Counted from the first letter of the stretch, positions 1 to 12,288 are shown. The stretch is DNA of 64,000 bases from Blastobasis lacticolella (GCA_905147135.1 LR990057.1:4340001-4404000), one strand, 5' to 3'. Numbers and translations are program-made. The notes: a model not told the origin generated them from the sequence alone.

Positions 1-639
1 CAAATACTAAATCCGACCCTGTTTACATCGAAATATTTCCATATCTATTTAGACACCGAAATATAACTCAATTTGCCAATAATTTTAAATCAATCTTTAA
101 TGGCATGTTGTTTCAAGATAAAGATTTCTATTATTGCAAATTGACACTATGCATATTTTTATCACAATTTGCCACGACCACGATCGTTTACTTACCGGTG
201 AAAGGATAATTTCACATACCTGTGCACTACATTACACCGTATTTTAAATGGTTTGATTTAAATAGGATTAGGAAATTATAAAATTTACACCGATGTTACA
301 AAAGAAACGTCTGGTCGTTACTAGCTAGAGCAACGTGGTGTACGTTCGAAAGATTGCGATCTTCAGTTTCTGACAAGCTCGTTCCTATGGGTGAAAGAAC
401 AGGATAGCAAGATTCATAATCATTGTAGAGTGAGCGAACAGGGGATATTTGTGATTTGTGTCTAGTCTATTATATCTGTGGATTATGTTGTATGTGGTTC
501 TTACGTAGAGGGACAAGCTAATAATAATAATACCATGCATGAACGAGATCACAACATACAAAATCTGCTACGAATGACAAGGACGAAGACATTATTCGTC
601 GTCTTTGTCGGAATATGAGATTTTTTTGTTGGTCACAAT

Positions 640-1030
640 GAGCATTTTTCCAATAGGTATCCAAAGCATTCCTTACCACTCCCTAGATGGCGCCCCGACA
701 ATTTTGGTAATTGATAATCGTTTGAAATGGGTTCTTTAGCAAAGAGGATATAAACACTGGGTAAGTTGTATTGGATAATATTGTATTTATCAATATTTTT
801 TAACAATTTTAGAGGTTGTAATAAATTATTACAAACAAAACAAACATCAATTTGACGGAGTCAATTCGTTTCATGGACACTATATCTAGGATCAAGAATG
901 GACTCAATATTTGTATTGTTTGTATTAAAATACATTTCGTTGAACCATTTGGTAAAAAATTACCAAAATTGTAGGAGCGCCATCTATTGATGCTTTTTGA
1001 AACCAATTGACAATACCTACTGGAAAACTC
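640..1030 (+). mobile_element. MITE family A, copy 1
   Basis: The element begins with a terminal repeat close to GAGTTTTCCAATAGGTAT and ends with its inverse (ATACCTACTGGAAAACTC). A second inner inverted pair contains CTAGATGGCGCC at the left and GGAGCGCCATCTA at the right. It is about 391 bp and carries no coding capacity. The same family recurs immediately downstream and at 53.2-54.0 kb. Confidence 0.8.
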
Positions 1031-1047
1031 TCGCTATTCGACCAAAT

Positions 1048-1458
1048 GAGCAGTTTTCCAATAGGTATCTAAAGCATTCTTAACCACTCACTAGATGGCG
1101 CCCCGACAATTTTGGTAATTGATAATCGCTTGAAATAGGTTCTTAGCAAACAGGATATAAACACTGGGTACGTTGTATTGGATAATATTGTATTTGTCAA
1201 TAGTTTTCAACCATTTTAGAGGTTGTAATAATAATGGAACATAGTGCCAACTTCAATAAATATTTCTTTTCACACTTTGTTCAACCTTAACAGTTATGTT
1301 TATATTAATAAACATTTTATTTTTAAGTTTAGTATTAGTTGGCTGCCTGAAATCACTGCCACCATCATACATATTATAAAAAGATTACCAAAATTGTAGG
1401 AGCGCCATCTATTGATGCTTTTTGAAACCAACTATCAATACCTACTGGAAAACTCCTC
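1048..1458 (+). mobile_element. MITE family A, copy 2
   Basis: This is a 411 bp copy of the same family in the same orientation, only 17 bp after copy 1. Terminal repeats are GAG(C/G)AGTTTTCCAATAGGTAT and its inverse ending in CTCCTC, flanked by AT on both sides. It differs from copy 1 mainly by an insertion in the middle (about 1230-1380). It is non-coding. Confidence 0.8.
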
Positions 1459-2452
1459 ATTGGGAATAAGTAGTCAAGCTTCAGTCCGGCATTTAATGGT
1501 ACTTTTTATTTGTCCGGGTTTCAAGCGTTTAAGGGATACCTGCTGTGGTACTGATAAATTATCTTAGTTGTGTGGTATTAATTTATTATATGGACCCTAA
1601 ATTTATCTAGTGGTGTACGCCCAGTGATACATATAGGTGTTGGTTTACGTATCCACAGATTTGACGCCATAGTATAAAATGTTATGAATTGTAAACTCTA
1701 TCTGAAAATTACCTACAATAGTTCTTTCTGGCTGGCACTTTCGAGTCTTTGGTCCAAAATGAATGATATCTTTTGCTCTCTATTTTGAACACTCATCGTA
1801 CGTGACTAAACGCTTTGTACTCATGTCTTTGTTTTAATTAAAAGCCAAAGTATAGAGTGCGCGAAGATAATGAACTGGAACTAAATTTGATAGGTAGTCT
1901 AGTAAAATTGCAAAAACCTTACGCAGTACAGAGTTTATTTTGTCATTGATTTATTCGCATGATAAACGTCTGATACGTACTGTCTCATATCTAGACATGA
2001 TAGGGGATTTTTCAAACATTTTGGGGCTAAATTTTGGTAGAGGTTGCAACACTGGTACTTTGTGTCTGTCCCTTTCAGGTATACGCGCTTGTCATATCCA
2101 TTTGATTCTTGATCCTAGGGTTCTTGTTATCTGTCTGTCAATTTTAGTAAAGTAATTTTGCGCGTACGCACTTTGCTATAAGGCGATTGGCACATTGGAA
2201 ACGCAGCACCGTACGATGATAAGCCGATGATAAGCACGATGACTCTCCTCCTTAAGCACGATGATAAGCCGACACTTACCTAATAACAGATCCTAGGTTT
2301 AAAAAGATGTATCGTCGCTGCTGCGCTTGTTTGTCTTTACAGTGGAATTTTCCGATTTTTCTAATGAGGAAGGTATAAATTGAACTGATGCGTATCAAGA
2401 GTGCGTATCTAGTTATGGAATTAAATTAAATATTTACTTAATTTATATTACG

Positions 2453-2458
2453 TTTATT
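2453..2458 (-). promoter_or_regulatory. candidate PRMT7 polyadenylation signal
   Basis: AATAAA on the minus strand, about 310 nt downstream of the PRMT7 stop codon. Position and strand suit the poly(A) signal of that transcript, but no transcript evidence is available. Confidence 0.4.
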
Positions 2459-2621
2459 TACGTAACGTATGTACTGTACTGTAACTTAAACATAACAAGT
2501 TGTCCACAATGGACCAATAAATAAAATCCACAGTATTTCAAATCCAACGACACATCCATCAATAAATGCATACATCCAAAGAGCTCTGCTCTATCACAAT
2601 ATATTTGTGTCCTGTGCACAG

Positions 2622-2744
2622 CTAGCACAAGTGTGCTCTCGCTCGCGACAAGCGAGAAACGTCGTGCCAGCGACACAGCTATCTCTCTCATATTAATATT
2701 GAGGGAAGGAAACAAAGGCTATGTCGCGGACACACAACTGCTAG
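2622..2744. mobile_element. MITE family B, copy in the PRMT7 3' UTR
   Basis: A roughly 123 bp element with terminal inverted repeats CTAGCACAAGTGTGCTCTCGC (left) and the inverse of CTAGCAGTTGTGTGTCCGCG (right). A related copy with the same ends lies at 26382-26508 in the RpL18 intron. It sits 27 bp beyond the PRMT7 stop, so it is probably transcribed as part of the 3' UTR. Confidence 0.65.
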
Positions 2745-2770
2745 CCGTGCTGGTGCGTGAATGTAAAGAA

Positions 2771-5700
2771 TTAATTTTCATCCTCATCACTCAGCACAAG
2801 GTTCAGATTCACATCAAATTGTCCCTTCTCCAAGTCGCACGCTACTTGAAAACTCCATGCGTCCGTATTTCTTACTGTGTATGTTTTATCCTGGAACAGA
2901 AATAATATAATATTTGTTGATGGTATAGAGATATAATATAATCATTGTGGATGGTATCATCATCATTCGGCTACTGCCAGTATATTTCTAATCCTCCACC
3001 ATTTCGCTTCACCAATCCATCGCTTCTTGGGCATTCCGCGGCACCTGTTTCCTTATACCGGCTGGTCAATATTTCCCCTTCGAAACAAAGGTTCAACCCA
3101 ATTTCAAAATATAAATATTTTAACCTATTGGTATTGTACTAAAATCGGGACTATTTGGTGTTAAGCCATCTACCGTCAGTCATAATTTTTGCGATTCAAA
3201 ATCCACCAGACGCCTCTACTGAGAAGTAAGGTCCATTGTCAAAATTACCATCAAACCTCAGGACCCAGTAGCGCCATCTGCATTTTATTTTATATAGCAG
3301 ACCAACAGGACTTCGAAAAACCAAGACTTTCAAAGTCTTATATTACGCATATGTAAGAAGTACCTTAGAGTACGCTTCTCAAATATGGAATCCCATCTAT
3401 GACGTTTACAAAACAAGACTTGAACGTGTTCAGATTAGGTTTATGAAGTACCTGTGCTATAGACTTAAAATTTATTATAAGTGAGCTATATTTAGATTTA
3501 TGTAAAAAATTCAATTTAATGCCATTGTCTCTTCGACGCTATATTGCAGATGTAACTTACATTTTAAAAATAGCATCTAGTTCAGTAGACTGTCGCAAAT
3601 TACTCAGTAAATTGCAGTTTCGGGTACCTGGAGGTCATGGTGGTCGTCATAAGGTACCATTTATGTATCCTTAAGCCTCCAGAATTCGTATCTTATTCGG
3701 GCGATCAGGAGTTGTAATTCATTGTTAGAATCGGGCGTTGATCTTGATGTTTTTAATACGAGCGTTCACGCAGCGCGTAAATTGCTAAGTAGCGTATTCT
3801 TTGAGTGGTTCTTTGGGTGGGTATTTTGTTCTATCATTTGATTGCTAATTTATTATTTAAGTGCTAAATATTTCTTACTTTGTTTTTATCATGTCATTTG
3901 ATATTTGGTGTGCCTACGAAATTTGCCTCGGCTATCTACCTACGCTAAGTTCATAAACCATTCTAGATCTATTAGTGAAGGTATATTATTAGCTAACAGT
4001 TTTTTACCACTAAGTACTGATTTGTTTGATAAGCTGATGATCTTTCAAATAAGCTATCCATCAACATATTAATATTCTTACGAAACAGAAAGTCATTACA
4101 CAAACAGGTCTTCGCTGATAAAGGTATGAGGTACTCGCCGATAGAGGATATCACCGTGTGATGCGTGGTATGTAATACCCTTACCAGTATCTTGACAGCC
4201 TGCCTCGTATGCGGATCCCAGTGCAGCCAGTCGCCGCGGGCCGCGGGCGCCGCGCCGCCGCTCAGCGAGCGCCCCGCCCCGCCCGCCGCCCACACCATCC
4301 ACAGCGCGAAACCGTTCATCGTGGACTCGCCCTCTTCTGACGTTTGCCTGGTGGATGGTACACTATGTTGGTAGGAGTAAACAAGTACAGCCGGTCACGA
4401 GGCAAGAAATGGAACTAGTTTTTAAATACCGACGCAGAAGTTTGACGTGTACAACTAGGAGTCTACGCCACACGTGATGGGGAAGCTATGCCAGGAAAAG
4501 CGAATTATCGCTTGTACGTGATGGCAGCTGTTTATGCATTTAATCTCTTGATTGTATCCCTTGAGGTATAAAGTAGAGCAAAGCATGAAGGTATACATAA
4601 CAATGGAGGTAACACTTCGATCAGAAGCTTGAATCAAATAAGGAATCAACTTGGTGTTAATGTCCCGGTTGTGATCTCGTGCGCGAAGGCCGAGGTACGC
4701 CTTAACCATAAGCCAAAAGCTTATGACTCTCCTCCTATAATCTCTATGACTCTTTCTCTCAGTCTCCGTGGTCTGATGTCTCATTCGTACATACAGACCA
4801 CAGAGAACTAGAGAGTGATACAAATGTATTGCTTCAAGTATGTATTAGGAGTGTTCTCTTCATATTTACCCTACAAGGACCATATGTAGTGGAACAACGT
4901 GGTCTCTACCTGCTTAAAGTTATGTATTTACACTACAAATTCATGGAGCGAACTTACGATATAGCCTGCACGTCATTGACTGCGTACGTATGCTGCAACT
5001 CCCGCAAATCTATTTCGAGGATGCGACGGGGCTCTCCGCGACTGCGACAGGGGTACTCCCACAGCGGCTGGGCTTCGATCTCACTGTCGCTTATTACTCG
5101 CGACTTCTGGGGATAACACGTTATAAGTTTCATTATACCGGGTGTTACATAATATATGTATGAAGCCGTGAACTGGATGGAGTGCTAAACGTATTAAAAC
5201 GATGGGTACAATTATTTCTGTCGTACGTGGAATAGATGTATCTATCGTTTTAATACATTTAGCACTCCATCTAGTTCACGGCTTCATACATATATTATGT
5301 AACTTCAGGGGCGTAGCTATCGCGCCGTATCAGCCGTATCAATGATACGGGGCCCCCAGGCCACAGGGGGCCCCTTACGTGTGTAAACAAATTCGTTATC
5401 CATAATTTCTCAATTGAGAAAAATTATTCAATAGAGAATGTCAGACCAGGGGGCCCCCTCCGCCCAGGCGCGGATCCAGGGATGGGGGGAATGGGTGCAA
5501 TTGACTCACTCGTTCATAGGTTTCAGTTACTTTTCTTACCTTTCACCAAGCTCGTTACGATCGCTCATTCATAAATTCACTAAGTTACCATTGTAAAGAT
5601 CACCCATTGCTGTTAAAACCCAAAATATTTAAAATTTCGACCCAAAATGTAAAATATTTCGAGGTCGTTTTGCTCGCTCATTCCTAGGTTTCAGATACTT

Positions 5701-8700
5701 TTCTTATCATTCACCTGGCTTGTTGCGGTTACTCATTCATTGATTTCCTTAAATTACTATTGTGAGGATCACCCATTGCTGTTAAGACCAAAAATATCTA
5801 AAATAGCGAGCTCGCTACGCTCACTCATTAATTTATTGATTACCACAACCTTTAAAAACCCAAAATATCACAAATTACAAGCTCACTCCGCTCGCTCATT
5901 CATTCAATTCACATCAGCTTTCAAGACCACAAACGTAAAAAATTAAGAGCTCGCTCCAGTCGCTCATTCATTGATCACCGCAGCTTTTAAGACCCAAAAT
6001 GTCAAAATTTCAAAAATTTCTCACACATTTGTTGTTCTGCCCAGGTATTAAAACCTAAAATTTCCAAGCTCGCTCCACTTGCTCTTTCATTTATTGTTGA
6101 CCCCACTAACAACGGCAAGTTTTATTACTCTGGGCGCTCGCTCATTGTGTAGAGAATATCTATAATTTTGACTGTTGCCCCACCAAATCCTGGATCCGCG
6201 CCTGCCTCCGCCAAAATCAATCCAGAAATTTCGAGTTCACTGCGCTCGCTCGTTCATTGTTCGTGATCATAATTTTATTATACAATCTCGTCACATCAGA
6301 ATGTCAAACATTTTGAGATTGCCTGACGCTATCGTCCACTTACTGATTTTTCGTTATATTTATTAAAATCGCGCAAGGGTTTCATTACAAAAATTTCGAG
6401 CTCGCTGCGCTCACTCATTCAATGATATAAGTTATTTTTGTATACAGGTTTCTTGTATAAGGCAAGGGCAAATATATCAATAATTCCGAGCACGCCTGCC
6501 TCGCTTCGGGTACCCCCGACTTACTTAATTCAGTGATTAAAGTTATATTTATCATTAAAACGCGAATTTACGTGAGTTTGCTGCACTCGACTATTTACTG
6601 ACTTAAGGTGATACCAGGATTTAAATTACTCGGACCCACTGTAGTTGGCGGTATCAACTAGGGGGCCCCTAGACAACTATAGACACGGGGCCCCCGGAGG
6701 GCAAGCTACGCCACTGTGTAACACCCTATATATTATGAACTACCTGGACAGTACAAAAGGTAAAAAGTTTTTATGGGGTCAGCAACGCGTGAGTGATACC
6801 CCTGGTATTGCGAACGTGCATCGGCTGCGGTGACTGCTTACCATCAGGCAGGTCGTAAGCTTGTTTACCACATTAGACATAAAAAAAGGTATTTAGTTTC
6901 ATTGTAGAATGGTTTGGCAGTTCTAGAACCATATTATTATTTATTTATTTTATTTCATAATGTTGTATTAGAATCACTTACCTCAACAAGATCATCGAAA
7001 ATCGACATATTAATTCCCTCGCATCTCTGCAACGGTATCCTTATTTTATGCAAGTCAAGAAACTCTACAGGCATCGCCCAAATTTCACATCTCTCTGGTA
7101 TTATTGACACCAAGCCACTGAGCTTGTCTTTGTATTTGTTAAGCAAGTATGCAATCCTCAAATTCTCCCATGGAAGAATAGCACAACTAAGATTTGGATC
7201 GTACACTATCATGCTAATCTTATGCAGCACCTCGTCGTTTACATCGGAAATGAACTGAACATTATTAATATCATTCTCCTTCATATAATCTTGTAAGATA
7301 CCAATATTCAAACTCATTGTCTCCAATATAAATACTTCTTTTGCGCCGCTCTTAGCTGCAGCTAATCCGAGCAAACTACTACCATTTAGATCTAGAACAA
7401 CAGCATTTTTCACCTGGTCTAATTCTTCCTTAACACAACTCAGCAGTTTTTTACTTCTTCTACCATCATTCAAATAAGAGACATGTGTTCTAGAATATGC
7501 CATATGTACTCCACATTCACATATGGGCCTCTGGTAGTTCTGAAACTTTACATTATCATCCTCCAAATAGAACCAAAGAGAATACTCGTCTTGACAACTG
7601 ACTAGGGTTAGCTCTGTGTTCTGCTGAACTTGTACGGGTTTAGGAAGGTAATAGACAGCTTGCATCCAGTGGTCACGCCATGGAACAGAATCTTGTGGAC
7701 GTTCACTGAGTAAATCTGCATCAGGGTGACTCCACCATGGGGCACAACTTAGAACAATTTTGCCTGAAAAGTATTGAAATTCCATAAGGACAGTTCCATA
7801 ATACAGTTGCAATGGTTTACCAATAATCATTGTACTAAGTTTAGCATTGTAGTATTTCCTAATATTTGACACCCTTCCATTCAAACCTACCTTCGGTATC
7901 CATATTCAACTCCCACCACATAAAAACTATTTGAGCTTGTCCATTAGAAACAGCATTGAACTGCTGTTTGACTGTCCTTTTCATGTCTATTGGGCTTTTG
8001 CCTGACCAGTCGTAGTAGTATACAGGTATCTGCTCTGAGATTTCAACAAAAGTATGCCGAGGAAGCTGTGAGAGCTGCAGGTCATGAACAGCTGCAGAGC
8101 CGGCACAATCTTTTATCTGAAAAAGGCATTAATAACATTTTTATCAAATAACATTTTAATATTAACAGTTTACTTCAGTTAGTACAGGTTTCTATCTAAT
8201 ATGGCTAATGCATCAGAGGTTTTTGAATAAAAGCACCAACACACCTTCTTAGGCACTCTAAGAATAACTTCTAAATCTTCATTGGCTAAATCATTAAGCT
8301 TGTTCCATTTCTGCAGCGTTGGGCACTCAACCACTTGTGCAAAGATGACCGCAGAGTCGGGCACTACTATACAGTCCTCTTCCAAAAGACACTTATGTGC
8401 ATGGGAGAAAGTTGACAAGGCTCCTGGAATCATAAAAACATTCTTTTTTTAGTTATATGCAAACTAGGCACGCTTTCCACTGCCATTTCGACTGTAGTAG
8501 GTAATTGTGATTACAAATATGAATAAAAACATAAGAAAAAGTAGACAGGAGAAATAATAAACTTTCAAAAACTTTTGAAAACATTATGTATGTATTTCAT
8601 CTCTTAAATCCTTTTTTCCTAAGAACCTGAAAATTACCTTCTCCAATCAATTCAGTATCAAACACTTCAGTTACTAAGATATTTGCTCTCTGTTTCATAT

Positions 8701-9490
8701 CACCGTCTTCTCCAACAGTGAGTTCCGTTGATCTCTTAGGTATTACTGTTATTTTATCAGCAACTCCATTCTGTTTAAGTATTTTGAGACAGCAATCTGC
8801 CATTGGTTTGAATGCTTCACAAGCTACAATAGAATCGGCTCCACAACGTGCAGCCATTATTGAAAGAAGACCAGTGCCTGTACCTGTAAGAATTTAGAGA
8901 ATGGGTATTTAAATAACAACTGTAAATAAATAATAATAAATAAGTAAAAGTATAAATTATTTGTAAATATTGATTACAAGGGAAATTGAATTCTTTTTAA
9001 AGAAAGAAAAATATTTCTGACAGTAATTAACATAGTCTAAGAGGAAACATGTAGCCTAATAATACTGTACAATAATATTTTTTATAGACAAATTGGACAG
9101 AGTGGTTGCTTTGTTGCGACTAAATTAGGAAAATAAATTTGATTTATAGTTCCTCACATATACTTTCACTTAAGTCCCTAAAGGTTATAGCAAACTACTA
9201 AAAAACTAACCTATATCCAATACATTTGCCGGTTTCCCTTCATTGTGCATCTTCTCGATAGCCAGTTGTAGAGCCCTGTAGTACTTCTTGTTCCTCTCTG
9301 TATCATGGAGCATGTCAGCGAACGCTGAACGCGCGATCTCTTGGTGATAGTCGTATTCCTCATGCTGCATATCCCACTCTGTACTGCCGGTTAATGGATT
9401 CCGCTTCTGCGTAAAAACCTTCATTTTCGAAGCGGATGTATCGGCACACGCGTTATTCGATAAAGTAGATCGACACCTGAAACTTTTCAT
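2771..9490 (-). CDS. PRMT7: protein arginine N-methyltransferase 7
   Basis: Transfers methyl groups from S-adenosylmethionine to arginines, giving monomethylarginine. I join eight exons: 9490-9211, 8883-8638, 8423-8245, 8116-7891, 7763-6982, 5106-4958, 4347-4185 and 2890-2771. All junctions are GT-AG, phases agree, and the total is 2145 nt (714 aa), close to the family's roughly 690. Exon 1/2 reads through the SAM-binding motif VLDIGTGTG. The acidic 'double-E' loop [11 protein letters not shown] ends exon 2. The second, degenerate methyltransferase half shows [13 protein letters not shown] and [12 protein letters not shown]. The PLWEYPCRS block in exon 6 and the tail [11 protein letters not shown] match the family C-terminus. 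The start at 9490 gives a 22-residue leader before [10 protein letters not shown], which is where homologues begin (9424), so the true start may be 9424. Introns contain nested transposons and a dead LINE. Confidence 0.95.
3316..3674 (+). pseudogene. dead non-LTR retrotransposon reverse transcriptase tail
   Basis: Translating the plus strand gives fragments typical of the C-terminus of Jockey/R1-type LINE polyproteins: [13 protein letters not shown], then [12 protein letters not shown], and after a frame change [20 protein letters not shown] and [11 protein letters not shown], ending at a stop at 3672. The frame is broken near 3481 (in-frame TGA just before the second block). The fragment lies antisense in the last PRMT7 intron and cannot encode an active protein. 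It is a host transposon relic. Confidence 0.75.
5306..6716. mobile_element. hAT-like non-autonomous element inside the MITE
   Basis: Termini are CAGGGGCGTAGCT at the left and the inverse of CAGTGGCGTAGCT at the right, typical of hAT elements. It is flanked by imperfect 8-bp duplications, TGTAACTT (5298-5305) and TGTAACAC (6717-6724). Subterminal GGGGCCCCC blocks occur at both ends. It is interrupted by a second hAT-like element at 5465-6204. The body beyond that insertion continues with GAGCTCGCT-type subrepeats. No transposase frame is visible. Confidence 0.7.
5465..6204. mobile_element. hAT-like element inside the hAT-like element
   Basis: Termini are CAGGCGCGGATCCAGG and its inverse (CCTGGATCCGCGCCTG). 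They are flanked by a perfect 8-bp duplication CCTCCGCC (5457-5464 and 6205-6212), the hallmark of hAT insertion. The 740 bp interior is a degenerate series of subrepeats of the form (G/A)AGCTCGCTxCGCTCxCTCATTCATT, spaced roughly 70-170 bp apart. There is no coding capacity. Confidence 0.75.
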
Positions 9491-10975
9491 TTACATTTCG
9501 TAAGAAACAGATGAGACTTTGTCACTGGTCTACATCACCAAATTACTAACTCACCGTTTGACAATGGTAACTACAAAACAACTAATAAGTTTTTTTGTAT
9601 GAAAACTATTCATTTGTTATTACATTATAGTGCATTTGCTCGAATATTACTTAATAATATAGGCGATTTTTTTACCGGAATGAAACGAAAAGCTAACCTC
9701 TTCAGAATTTCGGACTTTTTGACTTTATTTTTCTTTATAATTGAACGGACAGGATTATGCCACGAAATATACAAGTCATACAGCCTTACCTTGTTATTCA
9801 ATTTTATATTTTACACGATATTTTACGAGCAAGATTAAATTTTTGACTCTCATGAATGGAAAAACAATGGCTTGAAGCACCTCATGGAAAAATAAGTTTA
9901 CTATGATCATCATCTTGGCTTCAATCCCCGTCAAGTTGCTGTCAGGCTTTCGCGCGGCACGCGCCGGCGTACATATAACGCCTTCCTACTTTTCCTTGTC
10001 CACTTTGTTAGGTCTTCATTCTTCATTTAATACTTTATACACAAAATAGAACAAGGTCTTCGGAATCTTTAGTGGTGAGTTTGTTGGTACTTGGATCCTT
10101 AAAGATGTCAAGTCATCGCTCTTCTTCCCGTGTCTGGTGGCAATGGCATGGCCAGGCATTTATTCCCTTTCCTACGTAATTTGCCGATCTACGCGAAACG
10201 TGCGTTGTCTTACCTACCATCGAAGGCGGCATCTCTTCCTTATCTCCGATGCGATGGACGTGTAGGCTACCGCGTATGTGGGCGTATCCTTAGGTACAGT
10301 ATCTTTATTTCCATTGTGCTCCTCCTAGAGGCCAAGTCTCGCCGTCATTTTGACAGTAGGTCTTGTTATGTTCTGCCTATTGCTTCAGCTTTACATCAGC
10401 ATTTTGAGGTCACAGGTGACACCCTAACGATTTTACCCCAAAATTTGGCTCAAGCCGCAGATATTCGAACTTTGACTTTGACTTCTACCTACAGAACCCC
10501 GGTATCCGGCGCATAACCTCATCCATCTTTGCCTACGTGGAGAGATATAGCCCGAGCTCGGTGGCGATCAGTTGTATTTACTTGCAATGTGAGGACTCAG
10601 ATTGGAACGTGTTGGTTTGATTGATTAATCTCTGAGCAAGAACTAAACTTTCAATCCAGAATGGACTATGCAAAAGATCTAATAACTGTTGAATAATTAA
10701 TCAAAATTATCACTTTCAATGTACGATTAAGATCGGTAAAAAATTCCACAATATAAACAGAAAAAATGTAATAAATTATCATTTTAAACAAACAGGTATA
10801 CATAGTTTGTCGACTTTATTACACAAAAACAATAGAATATTCAAATAAAACATATAAAAAAACAGGTTTCAGACTAGTACTTCGTCTTATAATATTAACA
10901 TTTAATATTGTCCTCTCCTTTGAAACCAAAGTAAAGCTTTAAAATGGTGCCATACGAGCCAGAGAGGTGACTAAT
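9491..10975. other. intergenic, no gene recognised
   Basis: This covers the upstream region of PRMT7 and on toward the 10976 element. It contains AT-rich sequence and a moderately GC-rich block at about 9950-10560 with a 128-codon open frame (10130-10516, plus strand). I recognise nothing in that frame; it may be old retroelement debris. No promoter motif for PRMT7 could be placed with confidence. Confidence 0.5.
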
Positions 10976-12243
10976 GGGACTAAGGAAGATGGAACAAAGC
11001 CAAACAGCTTGGGCGACTTCTCGAGCACTAAAAATCTCGGTAGGTTTCGAGTTTCCGTAGTAGGTAGTTCCGAAAATACGACGGGGCCTTTTCGGCGGAC
11101 TATCCGTTCATGCTATGCTCATGTTGCCGAGTTTACTCCTACCAAAAATCTTAGTAGTGAACTGGAAGTAGAACATAGGTTTATTTTGGGATTTTCGCTT
11201 TCAAACAATAAAATTATATGATTTCATATTTGCGGGTAGGCAGTATCTGCCTTCAGTTTTCATGAGTACATGAATTAGCTGCCCGGCGCGTCTTTACTTC
11301 ACTTCATGTCTGCTTGGCGCGCGTGCAAGGAGACCACATCAGGGCGTAGCCCTCTGATGATGGTGTGAGGTTCGCAGCCCGTTGTCACGGACTGGTTTTT
11401 GGGGTTGGCGCTTGCTTCACCACCCCCTGCGGTCAAGCCCTCCAGGACCTCGTTCGGGAAGGCCCAGCGAGCGACCGCTGAACAGCCGCAGATGTGGCAG
11501 AGGCGTTGCCGGCGCCGCGGCGAACCAATGATTCGCAGAAACGGTTCCAGCCGCAGGCGTCCGGGGGTCTCGTCCGATATTGGAGCCGCAGGACACGGCC
11601 GCTCAACGGCTCCTAAGGTTACCCCGCTTATAGCGACAAGGGTATCGCCAGCGCCGACAAACTCCTTCGACCCAGCGGCCAAGAAGAACTGCGGCATCAT
11701 GTGCCTGTACTCTCGGCCTGAGGGGATGGAGTTGCGGCGACTGGGGGTCAATCCGGGGGTGGCCACCGGGAGCGTATACCGCGGGCCGACGGCGGGGTGT
11801 CAATTCCGGTGGGTTGCCGCGAGCAATGCTCAGCGGCGGCGTCTTGTCCAATGGGGTTGGGGTGCAGGCGTCTCGACCCGTAGGGAGCCTGGCCTGTCCC
11901 CTATATGGGGGTAGAGCATTCGCAGGATGCATCTAGGTTACGTCACCGCAGACGGTGATGAGTCGGCGGCGACGCGGCCTCGTTGTTGGTGGTAGTAACG
12001 CGCTGGTTTCGCGGATAAAATAATTTACATGTTTTTTTTGTTTGACAAGCGATAATTTCGCAATAAACTACTTCCAGTTTACTACTAGGATTTTTAGGTG
12101 TAAACTCGGCAACTAGAGCAAAGATTCGGCTAAAAAGATCCCATCGAATTTCTAAAGTAGTAAACTTTTGTACGATTTAGTACCCGATTTCTAAAGTAGT
12201 AAACTCGGCACATGCCGAGATTTTTAGTACCCGAGTAGTCCCG
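10976..12243. mobile_element. 1.27 kb element with long inverted arms and GC-rich core
   Basis: The left arm (about 10976-11215) and right arm (about 12035-12243) are inverted copies. They share GGGACT ends, CACTAAAAATCTCGG / ACTAAAAATCTCGG, GCCGAGTTTACTCCTA, and a stretch through AACTGGAAGTAG. The arms carry internal subrepeats such as GTAGTAAACTCGGC. The core (about 11290-11935) is markedly GC-rich, unlike the AT-rich arms. Long overlapping frames occur on both strands there (plus 11399-11914, minus 11299-11766), none recognisable. The architecture is foldback-like; the superfamily is not clear. Confidence 0.65.
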
Positions 12244-12282
12244 TTGCATTTAAAGACCAATAACAATGTTTTCAGTAACTCA

Positions 12283-12288
12283 TTTATT
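12283..12288 (-). promoter_or_regulatory. candidate CYC1 polyadenylation signal
   Basis: AATAAA on the minus strand about 540 nt after the CYC1 stop, just before the transposon boundary at 12243. Plausible by position only. Confidence 0.35.

Larger units (their letters stand above)
1..2770. other. gene-free left flank, repeat-rich
   Basis: No coding region is supported here. The stretch holds two copies of a MITE (640-1030 and 1048-1458, listed separately) and AT-rich sequence. A short degenerate run of 'gatgataagc' units lies near 2213-2275. The right end (about 2450-2770) is the probable 3' untranslated region of the minus-strand PRMT7 gene, with another MITE at 2622-2744. Open frames in this interval are short and show no recognisable protein. 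Confidence 0.6.
5140..6727. mobile_element. hairpin MITE split by a later insertion
   Basis: Two arms of about 62 bp face each other at 5140-5202 and 5244-5303, with a loop of about 41 bp. The arm starts GGGTGTTACATAATATAT. The last bases of the right arm (TGTAAC then ACCC) are separated by the insertion at 5306-6716, so the end is completed at 6717-6727. Non-coding; located in the PRMT7 intron between exons 5 and 6. Confidence 0.7.

Noticed and set aside
5480..6600. Regularly recurring 'gctcgct..cgctc' words, CRISPR-like at first sight
   Set aside because: Units are degenerate, spacing is irregular, no spacers of uniform length, and the block lies within transposons of an animal genome.
10130..10516. 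128-codon frame upstream of the large inverted-arm element
   Set aside because: No domain, no splice-linked neighbours and no family resemblance; may be old transposon sequence, but not supportable as a gene.
11399..11914. 171-codon frame in a GC-rich block
   Set aside because: Overlapping long frames occur on the other strand too, as expected from GC-rich sequence with few stop codons; no recognisable domain, and it lies inside an inverted-arm element.
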